This document shows, piece after piece, positions 9,619 to 17,997 of a stretch of DNA of 64,000 nucleotides. How positions within the stretch are numbered: position 1 is the first letter of the stretch; the number at the start of each line of letters is the position of its first letter. This DNA comes from CALNYZ01 sp942490945 (GTDB taxonomy: Bacteria > Pseudomonadota > Gammaproteobacteria > UBA6429 > Thiohalophilaceae). The position numbers and the translations under genes are program-made. The notes under the pieces are model-generated. The model saw only the letters and a list, made by a program, of their open reading frames with translations. It was not told where the DNA came from and made no database searches. Location of the stretch: NCBI GenBank assembly GCA_942490945.1, contig CALNYZ010000018.1:1922001-1986000 (forward strand), given 5' to 3'.

Positions 9619-10647
9619 TTAAAAAAATTCCGGTTCAATCTCGAGGTAAATTCGATATGCGTTACCCCGGTTACTTGCCTTGAAGGCCGGCATGCTCTGA
9701 TATTTAGACCAATCTGTATCTTTATAGGTATCGGCAAAGGATTTCATATTCTGTAACCCTGCTTTCATTGCATTAAATACAAACTCAAGATAACCCTTGG
9801 TAAAAGCCAGCGAGCGTGACACATCAGTTTCCACATCACCATGACCCGGAATAATAAACTTAGGTGCAGGCATGATTTGGGTAAGGTAATCCAGTCCTTT
9901 TAACCAGTTACGGACATCAGTTTCAGGGCTATCAAGAAACGGAATACGCCCTTTATAGACCACATCACCACTGAACAGGACACCAAGTTCTTTCACTAAC
10001 AGAATACTGTCACCCGGTGCATGCGCTGGCCCCAAATGCCGCACATCAAAATGTATACCTCCCAGCGTAAACGGGTATGTTTTTTCAAACGTTATATCTG
10101 GTGGTACCAGAAAGGTGTTTTCATCTACCCAGGGAAATAACGCTTCACGTCGCTGTTGCAGGCGCCGTTGCCCAGCCTCACCCTGGCTGGCCCGGTTACC
10201 ACCGACATACCCGGTAGCTAACTGCTGTGCAATAACTTCAGGCTTGCCACCATGTTGCTTGAAGGCTTGCAGCCCATATATATGATCTGCATGATAATGA
10301 CTGATAATTACTTTTTTAATCGGCTTGTCTGTCACTTCACGAATGCGCTGAATTAACCGGTAACCGAGCGCTGGTGTACCTAATGCGTCATATACCACCA
10401 CGCCTTCATTGGTAACTACAAACCCTGCGTTTGATGTATGCCCTTCATTATTCGAACCTGGCACACCCGATTCACCAATAATGTAATAAACAGGTTTGCC
10501 GGGTACCTGATGTAATTCGAAAGGTAAACTGACCACACCATAAGGTGTTTGCACCGGATCCGATTGCGCTTGCACAGCCATAGTGAACAAGGCCAGACAG
10601 TATACGGCCAAGCTTGTCAAAAAATGGCGACTATTGCATATAAACAT
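9619..10647 (-). CDS. Periplasmic MBL-fold metallohydrolase (SoxH-like)
   Basis: A 342-residue metallo-beta-lactamase-fold protein. A signal peptide ends near AVQA (residue 27). The metal-binding HYHADH motif is at 117-122, with further ligands in GPAHAPGD and PGHGD. This resembles the quinoprotein-relay/SoxH group found near sulfur-oxidation and methanol genes. The ATG at 10647 has a strong AGGAGG site lying inside the end of the upstream DsrE-like gene; the two genes overlap by 17 bases, so they are probably co-translated. Confidence 0.88.
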   Translation of the reverse strand: MFICNSRHFLTSLAVYCLALFTMAVQAQSDPVQTPYGVVSLPFELHQVPGKPVYYIIGESGVPGSNNEGHTSNAGFVVTNEGVVVYDALGTPALGYRLIQRIREVTDKPIKKVIISHYHADHIYGLQAFKQHGGKPEVIAQQLATGYVGGNRASQGEAGQRRLQQRREALFPWVDENTFLVPPDITFEKTYPFTLGGIHFDVRHLGPAHAPGDSILLVKELGVLFSGDVVYKGRIPFLDSPETDVRNWLKGLDYLTQIMPAPKFIIPGHGDVETDVSRSLAFTKGYLEFVFNAMKAGLQNMKSFADTYKDTDWSKYQSMPAFKASNRGNAYRIYLEIEPEFF

Positions 10648-11110
10648 GTCCTTCCTCCTGCTGCAGTCGGACTATTTCTGCATCGGCCATGGGGACTATC
10701 TCAACAAAACCATGTATATCTGCCGGCTTGAAGCCAAGACCTTCTGCTGCCAGTTTACACATATGAAATTTAATGTTGCCACTATTCACCAAACTTCGTG
10801 CACGAATCATTAAATCTTTATATTTAATATAATTTTTTATTGCGAAAAAAGGTATCTCGTCACCATGCAGTACCATGATGATCGATGATGAAAAGGGATC
10901 AGCATTATATATTTTATTCAGATAACTTACCCTGTCCAGAACATGCGTAAACTCACCCATACTCGACGCAGACACATCATAGACAACTTTTTGAGGTTTA
11001 TAGTTGATGTTATGCGGCTTTGAATGCCCCCAGGGTGCGTTTGCATCAGCAGCAAACAAGGATGCAGGAAGCAGAAGACAGACGAATAACAGACTAAAAT
11101 ATATTTTCAT
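10631..11110 (-). CDS. Exported DsrE-family protein
   Basis: A 159-residue protein with a signal peptide (MKIYFSLLFVCLLLPASLFA) followed by a DsrE/DsrF-like domain: KVVYDVSAS, SSIIMVLHGDEIPFFA, VKFHMC-like IKFHMCKLAAEGLGF and FVEIVPMADAEIVRLQQEEG. The Cys in FHMCKLAAEG is at the position used by DsrE proteins for sulfur transfer. Start placed at 11110, where AGGAG precedes the ATG; a longer frame to 11173 lacks a ribosome site. Pairing with a SoxH-like hydrolase suggests a periplasmic sulfur-related role (inference). Confidence 0.85.
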   Translation of the reverse strand: MKIYFSLLFVCLLLPASLFAADANAPWGHSKPHNINYKPQKVVYDVSASSMGEFTHVLDRVSYLNKIYNADPFSSSIIMVLHGDEIPFFAIKNYIKYKDLMIRARSLVNSGNIKFHMCKLAAEGLGFKPADIHGFVEIVPMADAEIVRLQQEEGHVYMQ

Positions 11111-11256
11111 TCTTTTACTCCTATTATTAGTAGTCATAGTATTAATAGATGACACAGGCCATGCATAGTTCACTGTAATATTGAATCATATTTAACCAAT
11201 GCAGTGTGTAAAATTACCATTCATTGTTCGATAAGCAGATAACAACTGTAAAATAT

Positions 11257-12708
11257 TCAGGCTGTTATAAATTTTTCCAGTTCTTTACCGAAGGCCTCTA
11301 CGTCATCCAATAAGTGCGCCTTGTTATCATCAGCTGATAACCCTTCACGAAGCAGTGCGAGTTCTTCATGGAATTTTTCAAAATTCAGAAATCCTGCATC
11401 GCCATCAACCAGCCGACATCGGCAATGTTCCAGCCATTGCGCCTGTTCATCCTTGTCGAGTGTTTCCGGATAATTACGTGCCCGATAGCGAAACAACATT
11501 TCCTGCAAACGCTTGTCCATAAAACTCCAGGTTTGTGTACCAAGCTCTTCAGGATCAGTTTCATGAATGGTGTTCATCAGGGCCTTGTCTTTTTCATGAA
11601 AAAATCCGCCACCGTAGATCATTAAATCAGGATCTGTTACAGGTTCGTATTCACGCGGGGCAAATATTTTGGTTATTTTGGCCTGAATTTCTTTACGCGT
11701 ATCAAGTAATGTCTGACGATGTTTTTTACATAACATTAAATCGATATTCAGCCGTTTAGCCGTGTCGCCGGTAAGTGTGGATGAAGGTGACAAAACCGGA
11801 CACTTGTTGATAAACACCTGTTTTAATGCCGGACGTTCGACGCCATCGGCCAGTTCGTCATTGGATGTATAAAGTCGTTCGAGTAATACTTTGGCACTTA
11901 AATCGAGAATAAGAGAAGGATCTTGCGCCAAATCAAATACGATAATGCTGTTTTTATTCGTCGGGTGCGCAGCAATGGGGACCACCAGACGCGTGTTGCC
12001 ATAATCACTGCCATACATGCCGGATGTATGCAGTATCGGTGTAAGATCCTTCAAGTCGATGTATTTGAGCACTTCATTCTTGCGACGCAATTTATACAGG
12101 AAGTCATATAATTTTGGTTGCTTGTCCTTGATTAACTTTGCCATCGCAAGTGTTGCATATACATCAGACAAGGCATCATGCGCCTGATCATGACTGATTC
12201 CATTGGCGACAGTTAACTCCTCAAGTTTAAAACTGCTACGGTCTACATCTTCGCGTGATGGCCACACGATCCCTTCCGGACGCAAATCACGACAGGCACG
12301 CACCATGTCGATTATATCCCAGCGGGAATTGCCGTTTTGCCATTCGCGTGCATATGGTTCATAGAGATTGCGGTACAAGGTATTGCGTGTCACTTCATCA
12401 TCAAATCGTATCGAGTTATATCCCACACTACAGGTGCCAGGTTGTGATAACTCAGCCAGAATGCGAGCAATAAATTCTGCCTCCGGCATACCCTGTTCCA
12501 GCGCCAGTTGTGGCGTGATACCGGTAATGAATGTCGATGTCGGGTGCGGCAAACTGTCCGGCGCTGGACGTGCCATGATATTTAAGGGTTCGCCGATAAT
12601 GTTCAGATCTTCGTCGGTGCGAATCCCGGCAAATTGCACCGGCCTATCCCGCATTGGGTCAACGCCAAACGTCTCGTAATCGTGCCAATAGAGGGTATTG
12701 TTGCTCAT
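11257..12708 (-). CDS. sbcB: Exodeoxyribonuclease I
   Basis: A 483-residue 3'-5' single-strand DNA exonuclease acting in mismatch repair and RecF-pathway recombination. The DEDD motif begins with WHDYETFG (Asp10, Glu12); the later ExoIII residues lie in VGYNSIRFDDEVTRNTLYRN and NGISHDQAHDALSDVYATLA. The SH3-like and C-terminal helical regions fill the expected length (E. coli 475). Single gene; the ATG at 12708 is followed by the expected MSNNTLYWHDYETFG start. Confidence 0.96.
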   Translation of the reverse strand: MSNNTLYWHDYETFGVDPMRDRPVQFAGIRTDEDLNIIGEPLNIMARPAPDSLPHPTSTFITGITPQLALEQGMPEAEFIARILAELSQPGTCSVGYNSIRFDDEVTRNTLYRNLYEPYAREWQNGNSRWDIIDMVRACRDLRPEGIVWPSREDVDRSSFKLEELTVANGISHDQAHDALSDVYATLAMAKLIKDKQPKLYDFLYKLRRKNEVLKYIDLKDLTPILHTSGMYGSDYGNTRLVVPIAAHPTNKNSIIVFDLAQDPSLILDLSAKVLLERLYTSNDELADGVERPALKQVFINKCPVLSPSSTLTGDTAKRLNIDLMLCKKHRQTLLDTRKEIQAKITKIFAPREYEPVTDPDLMIYGGGFFHEKDKALMNTIHETDPEELGTQTWSFMDKRLQEMLFRYRARNYPETLDKDEQAQWLEHCRCRLVDGDAGFLNFEKFHEELALLREGLSADDNKAHLLDDVEAFGKELEKFITA

Positions 12709-12860
12709 ACTGCTACTCTTATTATATAGAGTGGCTATTTTATCATATCGCGCAAACCAAATCGCGTGCGAGGTACAAATTGAGCCTATTTAAAGCGTCA
12801 CGGATTGAATGTAATCCAGCTTATGTCACTTGTGAATTGTCTAACTGATTGCTAATCAGG

Positions 12861-13166
12861 TTAAAACATTTTCAGGAAATAACTCCAAATTATAAATAAC
12901 AGCAAAAACGACAGCGGTAAAACAAACCACCAGTAAGCATCGACTGGATTGGACTGGCTGTAGCGAATCCATAACATGACAATGGCAGCGAGACAACTAA
13001 GAGGCAAACTGACAATAAACACCATCGTCAGCGTATTGTGAATAATATTTGACTGGCTTCCGACTTTATCCAGACCACTAACGCCGGTAAAAAATGCACC
13101 TATGAGTAAAAATATACCCAACCAGATCAACCCGAAGGTTCCGGTAATGAGTATCCAGAGTTTCAT
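12861..13166 (-). CDS. Small three-helix membrane protein
   Basis: A 101-residue protein that is almost entirely membrane-spanning, with helices near 3-25, 42-64 and 77-98. It starts 18 bases after the end of the lipase gene on the same strand, so it is probably the last gene of the DUF6795-lipase operon. The family is not recognised. A role as an additional immunity or accessory membrane protein is conceivable from position only. Confidence 0.6.
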   Translation of the reverse strand: MKLWILITGTFGLIWLGIFLLIGAFFTGVSGLDKVGSQSNIIHNTLTMVFIVSLPLSCLAAIVMLWIRYSQSNPVDAYWWFVLPLSFLLLFIIWSYFLKMF

Positions 13167-13184
13167 ATCAGTAACGGTATAAAT

Positions 13185-14339
13185 TTATACGATAGTAGAT
13201 TTCACAGCTTGCCGGTACATCGCATACAAGCTATCGGCAAGCTTGATAAGCACCCAACGAATAAACTCCAGCGTCAAATCCTTGATCGTGTGCACCACCA
13301 TGCCAACTGCCGAGAGAATTTTTTGCATCAGGCTCATGACCATGCCACCGATTTCCTTTGATACTTGCACGCCTTTATGAATCGCCCACGCCATAATATC
13401 CAGCGTCGTCATTGCATTCATCAGGATGCCCTGAATGCTGATACCGATCAGATATAATACTTTTTTCAGGATATACATCAACGCATCCTGAATCATAAAC
13501 AGCACCGGGTTGGTCAGACGAATAATTTTAACGGCAGAAGATAACCAGCTTTCAATTTCCTTATCACTTCGTTTCGGTGATTGAACAGTCAACAAGTCGT
13601 CCCATTCCTGTAACCCGCCGACAGCGTTCGCATAGTTATCGATAAAGTGCGCCTGCCAAAACAGGATTTTATTACCACTGTAATCCAGACCATATGTATT
13701 TCCGGGTAACGGTGCATGTACAAAGGGCCAAATCGGTACCATCGGGACAGGATCGCAACCATGAAATACGCGATATATATTCTCTGTGCCAATATTTTGC
13801 GTTAGTGATCGGGCGAATCCTTCGCTACCAACTCGCGGGCATCCAAAAGTATATAAATAAGGTGTTGTCCCGGGGCGGTTTGCTTTCACCCAGTCTGCAA
13901 CCAGAGTAGCGACTGCGCCACCCAGACTATGGCCGACACAATGCACATGTGCCGGGTCATTCTTATTAAAAAAATCGCTCAGGTTATCACCGAACGAAGT
14001 GAAGACTTTTTTAAATCCAGAATGAACCATTTTCCCATTAGAAAACCCAACGCCTGCATGCGCATCGGTGATCCAGTCAATGCCCTTGCTGGTACCCCTC
14101 ACCGTAACCAGCGCATGGCCTTCAAATGGTGTGTTTTTGTTACCCATCGCGGCCATGCCAAAGCCAGATTCCACTTGCCATAACGTAAAGCCAGACTTAC
14201 CCTGAAAGTTTATAGAATTCTTTAAGTCAAAATTATTGGTAATACTTGAATCAAAACTATCTTCCAGGTCATGCGTGTTTAAAATCTGATATATCTGCGC
14301 TGCAGAGTTTACAGCTTGGTGTGGTGTCAATATAGACAT
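13185..14339 (-). CDS. Class 3 lipase-family protein, candidate type VI effector
   Basis: A 384-residue alpha/beta hydrolase. The nucleophile elbow GHSLGG is at 136-141 (Ser138), the acid is probably Asp196 in GCDPVPM, and the histidine is probably His231 in FWQAHFIDNY. After residue 260 the protein has about 120 residues of alternating hydrophobic and amphipathic helices (for example VLFMIQDALMYILKKVLYLI) that could touch or insert into membranes. No signal peptide. It lies directly downstream of a DUF6795-like membrane-anchored protein, and a second copy of this pairing occurs at 24.9-29.4 kb. T6SS phospholipase effector is inferred. Confidence 0.85.
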   Translation of the reverse strand: MSILTPHQAVNSAAQIYQILNTHDLEDSFDSSITNNFDLKNSINFQGKSGFTLWQVESGFGMAAMGNKNTPFEGHALVTVRGTSKGIDWITDAHAGVGFSNGKMVHSGFKKVFTSFGDNLSDFFNKNDPAHVHCVGHSLGGAVATLVADWVKANRPGTTPYLYTFGCPRVGSEGFARSLTQNIGTENIYRVFHGCDPVPMVPIWPFVHAPLPGNTYGLDYSGNKILFWQAHFIDNYANAVGGLQEWDDLLTVQSPKRSDKEIESWLSSAVKIIRLTNPVLFMIQDALMYILKKVLYLIGISIQGILMNAMTTLDIMAWAIHKGVQVSKEIGGMVMSLMQKILSAVGMVVHTIKDLTLEFIRWVLIKLADSLYAMYRQAVKSTIV

Positions 14340-14381
14340 TACATATCCCCCGAATAAAAATCCATCTTTAAATAAGCTTTA

Positions 14382-14873
14382 TTACCAGTTACATATGCCA
14401 ACAACTGGTCCCTTAGTTCGCGTATCTTTTTTTGTTGGTTCTGCTAACAATTCACAACTCAATACAATAGGCTGTCCATTATCGAGCTCACCATTTTCAT
14501 CGTAATTTAATTTTCCGTTTTTCCAACCTTGATATTCTTTGCCACCATGAATTAGATATATTTTTTGCGCAATCACAGGCGTGGATAATGATAATTTAGA
14601 AAAACTGTTTGAGTACATTGCATCGAAGTGAAAGCGGCCTTCTTTGTCTGTGCTAGTTTTATCAGAATATATTTTATTGCCCTTATTTGCCCACTCAGCA
14701 GTACGTACTACTTCCACTCCTTCGACAGGTTTACCATCAAGTGTAACAATCGCATTCACTTCTGAAAATAAACAGACTTTGGCAAAATCAAACAAACCCA
14801 TAGCAGACCCCATACTGATAATTGTAAGAATGACGATACTCACGGATACGACTATTTTGTGATTATTTTTCAT
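14382..14873 (-). CDS. DUF6795-like membrane-anchored protein, candidate lipase immunity
   Basis: A 163-residue protein with an N-terminal signal anchor (about 7-27) and a beta-sandwich-like domain. It has KVCLFSEVNAIVTLDGKPVE, TDKEGRFHF, a central IAQKIYL segment and Cys residues in LSCELL and VGICNW. The CxFS / GKPV / TD--G-F / CEL / C-terminal Cys layout is shared with five other proteins at 24.9-29.4 kb. Topology predicts a periplasm-facing domain held by the inner membrane, which would suit protection from a periplasm-delivered lipase. The lipase gene starts 42 bases downstream. Confidence 0.75.
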   Translation of the reverse strand: MKNNHKIVVSVSIVILTIISMGSAMGLFDFAKVCLFSEVNAIVTLDGKPVEGVEVVRTAEWANKGNKIYSDKTSTDKEGRFHFDAMYSNSFSKLSLSTPVIAQKIYLIHGGKEYQGWKNGKLNYDENGELDNGQPIVLSCELLAEPTKKDTRTKGPVVGICNW

Positions 14874-14954
14874 ATTATATGCGTATCTGGCTTCAAGTAG
14901 TGTGTGAGATCAAGCAAATGATACCCAGTTGAGCACATAGTCGCAAAGTTAAAA

Positions 14955-14970
14955 TGTGACGCACATCACA
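14955..14970. promoter_or_regulatory. CRP-type palindromic site
   Basis: TGTGA-N6-TCACA (spacer CGCACA) is an exact match to the core CRP half-sites, flanked by A on the left and TGT on the right as in the CRP consensus. It lies 82 bases upstream of the DUF6795-like gene that leads the lipase operon, on the side from which that operon would be transcribed. Also about 90 bases downstream of the liv remnant on the same strand, so the DUF6795/lipase operon is the likely target. Confidence 0.6.
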
Positions 14971-15062
14971 TGTAGCTCGTGTTTACCTTTCCTGGCGTTG
15001 CTTGCTTGATTATAAATCACACAATTAGATATTTTTACTATCAAAATGATGTACTTGAAGCA

Positions 15063-15443
15063 CTATTCGCCCAGGAAGAATTTTTCCACTTCCGGTTTTG
15101 CGATTAAGTCACTGCCTTTACCAGCGAGTGTCAGTACACCTGAGACCAGCACATAACCTGGGTTCGCGAACTCCTGTCCCTGCTTGGCATTTTGCTCAAC
15201 CATAATAATGGTCTTGCTTTTGACTTTTACAGATCTTCCCGTTATTGGCGCCATGGCTTTGGTCGACCCCGAACCATAAAACGTCACCTTATTCTGATTG
15301 ATTAATCTTTCCACGAGCTGCGCGCCACGTGCAGGCGTTGACTCATCATCATAATACTTAATCGCGATTTTGTATTTCTTACCTTTTACTGTAACGCCGC
15401 GCTTTTGCTGTTTTGCAGCGACGTGAATTACAACAGGTGGCAT
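15063..15443 (-). pseudogene. Chimeric remnant of a branched-chain amino-acid ABC transporter (binding protein fused to LivF tail)
   Basis: An open frame of 126 codons made of two unrelated pieces. Residues about 14-68 (KRGVTVKGKKYKI, YYDDESTPARGAQLVERLI, GSGSTKAMAPIT) match the N-terminal lobe of a LivJ-type periplasmic binding protein, although the usual start, signal peptide and the residues between VTF and GSGS are missing. Residues about 77-126 (KTIIMVEQNAKQ, EFANPGYVLVSG, KGSDLIAKPEVEKFFLGE) match the C-terminal end of the LivF ATPase. The permeases, LivG and the LivF core are gone, as expected from a deletion between the first and last genes of a liv operon. A GAGGTG ribosome site precedes the ATG, so a chimeric peptide might still be made. 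Confidence 0.75.
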
Positions 15444-15823
15444 GATGTCACCTCACTATTTTAGTGGACGGTTTTCGGAAGGCAGGCCATGCTCTCTATG
15501 GAATTACCTCCTGACCTACAGCAATTCCTTTTGAGACCTTTTTTATCGACCGGTCAAAATTGGCACGATTTAATTTCGTCGCTTTCATACTGTGTAAAAC
15601 AGACGTTTTTCCTCATAAGTTTAATACTACATCTCCTGTTTATGGACGACATATCAAATTAACTGATGAGCTATTTGGTAATATTGGGAGTATGTTATAG
15701 CTCTACTCGTCGCCACCTACTCTACCCTCATCGGCGATCACTCCACAGGATAGAGTTTCCGCTAATCGCGGCACATATCGTGCCACATTGCATGCGGCAG
15801 GCGATTCGGCACAGGAGAATCCA
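15444..15823. other. Gene-free stretch of 380 bases
   Basis: No convincing gene on either strand. It separates the minus-strand liv remnant from the plus-strand small gene at 15824. Short minus-strand frames here do not resemble the missing N-terminus of the binding protein. It must hold the promoter for the plus-strand group, but no clear -35/-10 pair was identified. Confidence 0.4.
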
Positions 15824-16027
15824 ATGCCAAACAAAGATAAAACCACCCAATTCGTAACGCCCACATACAAAAAATTCAACTTTATCAAGTCACCAATACA
15901 GCGTCCATTGGGACTTGGCAAGATACAAAGTCCTATGTTGCATAAGTTGACACCTAAAACACCACAAATTGGCCCCAGCAAAGATGTAGATAGCAAAAAA
16001 GCCGCGCGCCAACCACTGATTTTATAG
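15824..16027 (+). CDS. Small basic protein of unknown function
   Basis: A 67-residue, Lys- and Pro-rich protein (MPNKDKTTQFVTPTYKKF ... KLTPKTPQIGPSKD). The ATG at 15824 is preceded by AGGAG at a good distance, which favours it over the upstream in-frame start at 15788. No signal peptide, membrane helix or known motif. It precedes the DsrC-like gene by 53 bases on the same strand and is probably co-transcribed. Confidence 0.5.
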   Translation: MPNKDKTTQFVTPTYKKFNFIKSPIQRPLGLGKIQSPMLHKLTPKTPQIGPSKDVDSKKAARQPLIL

Positions 16028-16080
16028 AGGCAACAAATGGTCAGCCACGTATTTTATCCGCTTTCAAACAGGATAATGTT

Positions 16081-16452
16081 ATGAAACAATTTTTAACAAA
16101 TGCATACAAAACGGAATCGGTCAGCCAATTAATGGATATTCGCCGTACCGAACTCAATGATCAACACTGGAATCGTGCAAAATCACAGCGTCGTGCAAAA
16201 AATGAAGGCGTATCGTTAAGTGATGAACACTGGGCAGTGTTAATTTATTTACGCCAACAATATCTGGATGCCGGTTTGCCCCGTCATGCCCGTTATCTGG
16301 CGACAACGCTGTTAAAAGACTTTGCCGGAAAAGGTGGCACCAAATACTTGCGCCACCTGTTTCCTGGCGGGCCAATTACGCAAGGGAGTCGTTTTGCCAA
16401 TCTGCCCGCGCCTTCAGATTCAGCCGATGCATCGCATGGCAGCTGTTACTAG
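16081..16452 (+). CDS. DsrC/TusE-family sulfur-carrier-like protein
   Basis: A 123-residue protein. The family core is visible: ELNDQHWNRAKSQRRAKNEG, LSDEHWAVLIYLRQQYLDAG, then KYLRHLFPGGPITQGSRFANLP. DsrC proteins end with two redox cysteines; here the first (usually QAC after PGGP) is a Ser (QGS), and a Cys survives only as the penultimate residue (GSCY) after an unusual eight-residue insertion (SDSADASH). One-Cys members behave as TusE-like persulfide carriers. An AGGATAA ribosome site precedes the ATG. It could be sulfur relay or a regulatory relative without catalytic role. Confidence 0.82.
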   Translation: MKQFLTNAYKTESVSQLMDIRRTELNDQHWNRAKSQRRAKNEGVSLSDEHWAVLIYLRQQYLDAGLPRHARYLATTLLKDFAGKGGTKYLRHLFPGGPITQGSRFANLPAPSDSADASHGSCY

Positions 16453-16508
16453 GCTCATAATTTAAATGACAATATATAAACGACACCAATCACTCCGGAG
16501 AAAACAGT

Positions 16509-16640
16509 ATGAGTAAGGAAAACAAAAGCAACAAGGAAAACAAAAAACAGCCTTTATTAACGGCTAAAGAAAAGAAAGCAGCAAAACGGGATAAAAAATC
16601 CGGCGCAGAAAGCACCGGTTTATTCGCCAAACATACGTAG
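16509..16640 (+). CDS. Tiny Lys-rich protein
   Basis: A 43-codon frame (MSKENKSNKENKKQPLL ... GLFAKHT) with a GGAG ribosome site seven to eight bases before the ATG. About 35 percent of residues are lysine, so the product is strongly basic and probably disordered. It follows the DsrC-like gene by 56 bases on the same strand. Small Lys-rich proteins of this type occur in many proteobacteria; function unknown. Confidence 0.45.
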   Translation: MSKENKSNKENKKQPLLTAKEKKAAKRDKKSGAESTGLFAKHT

Positions 16641-16683
16641 ACGAAGTACTTATCTTCCCTGACAGCAATCCAGCTCAAGCTTG

Positions 16684-17331
16684 CTAAGGAGTATTTGCTG
16701 ATTGATAAGATATAGTCAGTTCATCGAACACAGATTTTACGATTTCATTATGATTATGCATTAGCAGTACTGTAGGCATGATTGAGGTGGGTTTGCGAAA
16801 AAATAATGTCGCATGTTCTCCCGTGAAGACATAACCCTTTAAACGCCGACTCCATACCAATTGCCAGTCATCGTCTTTTTGCCGGTAATAGGTAATCCAG
16901 TCGCCACGGATTTCATACTCGGCTGTGAATGGTGTCAGTTTTTTTGCAGCTTTAACCATACGTGCCGCGACTTTTTTGCTGTTTTTCTTTCCGGAATTAA
17001 TGTGACGTGTTTTAAGTTTCGCATCAAATGTTGGCAGGTAGTAAAATAATATTCCAACAAGTATAAAAAACAACAATGCCAATCCAATGTAATAAGATCG
17101 TTGACAGACGCCCGCGTAGAATAAATAAAAAACACACAATGCCGCACCAAGAATACTCACAACAAGGCCTGTTAATCTTAAGATAGAGCGGGTTTTTTTA
17201 AAGAAGAACATTTCCAGCCAACGTTTATTATATTTTATCCGTTGTTGCCATATAATTTTCTCACACTCGTTCTCGACCAGCTCAAGAAAGTCATTATCAA
17301 TTGGCGTTGATATACTGAATTTATTTGTCAT
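16684..17331 (-). CDS. Membrane protein of unknown function
   Basis: A 215-residue protein with a cytosolic N-terminus of about 50 residues, two membrane helices (about 52-72 and 80-98) and a C-terminal cytosolic domain. The C-terminal part (YEIRGDWITYYRQKDD, LVWSRRLKGYVFTGEHATLFF) has the beta-strand pattern of YcxB-like domains, but the match is by eye only. Monocistronic; ATG at 17331. Confidence 0.6.
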   Translation of the reverse strand: MTNKFSISTPIDNDFLELVENECEKIIWQQRIKYNKRWLEMFFFKKTRSILRLTGLVVSILGAALCVFYLFYAGVCQRSYYIGLALLFFILVGILFYYLPTFDAKLKTRHINSGKKNSKKVAARMVKAAKKLTPFTAEYEIRGDWITYYRQKDDDWQLVWSRRLKGYVFTGEHATLFFRKPTSIMPTVLLMHNHNEIVKSVFDELTISYQSANTP

Positions 17332-17427
17332 ATAAACATACCATACCGGCAGTTATTGTTATTTATAAAACTGGTTTTTCTTATTCTAACAGCAGTTTCT
17401 CATAGCGTGACAAAATATGTAGAGGTT

Positions 17428-17997
17428 TTACGTCAAATCATGCCTATGATCGATATCTTTTACCACACCCGCATCTTGCACCGGTAGCAGCGTCAAGCTG
17501 TCCTGATGCGTGTTAATAATATCTCGCGCACCGATATCTTCGCTTAATGCCGATAGTTCATCGTAATAACGGTGACTAAAACCCACCGGGTGACCACGCT
17601 GACCCTCATAAACCGGCGCAACAATATCGGCACCGTGCTGCATTTCATCGGCGAGCAATGAAATGGTTTGTGTTTTGATATACGGCATATCGGCCAGTGC
17701 GACCAACCAGCCCGAGGCATTGTTGCTGGCATTCACGCCACAGGCAATACTGCTGCCAATGCCCTGCTCTGCCTCATAATTAACTACCACATTCAAGCCG
17801 AACGCGTCGAGTTGTGATGTGTGCGCGACCAAGGCCGGACTAATCACAACAAGCGAATCCGGTAACACACTCGCCAGCGTTTGTGCCGAGGAAAACAGCA
17901 TGGGTATATTATTTATAACAGGGTGTAACAGTTTATTCGAACCAAAGCGTTGACTCTTGCCAGCCGCTAACAAGATACCGACCGGGCGATCACTCAT
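17428..17997 (-). CDS. MobA/MocA-like molybdopterin nucleotidyltransferase
   Basis: A 189-residue protein with the nucleotide-binding signature LLAAGKSQRFGSNKLL near residues 9-24, followed by VALADMPYI and GHPVGFSHRYYDEL. This is the MocA type: transfer of CMP (or GMP) to molybdopterin to make the dinucleotide cofactor. It is the last gene of the operon iorA-iorB-xdhC-mocA-like, overlapping the XdhC gene by four bases, so it probably matures the cofactor of the hydroxylase encoded upstream. Confidence 0.88.
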   Translation of the reverse strand: MSDRPVGILLAAGKSQRFGSNKLLHPVINNIPMLFSSAQTLASVLPDSLVVISPALVAHTSQLDAFGLNVVVNYEAEQGIGSSIACGVNASNNASGWLVALADMPYIKTQTISLLADEMQHGADIVAPVYEGQRGHPVGFSHRYYDELSALSEDIGARDIINTHQDSLTLLPVQDAGVVKDIDHRHDLT

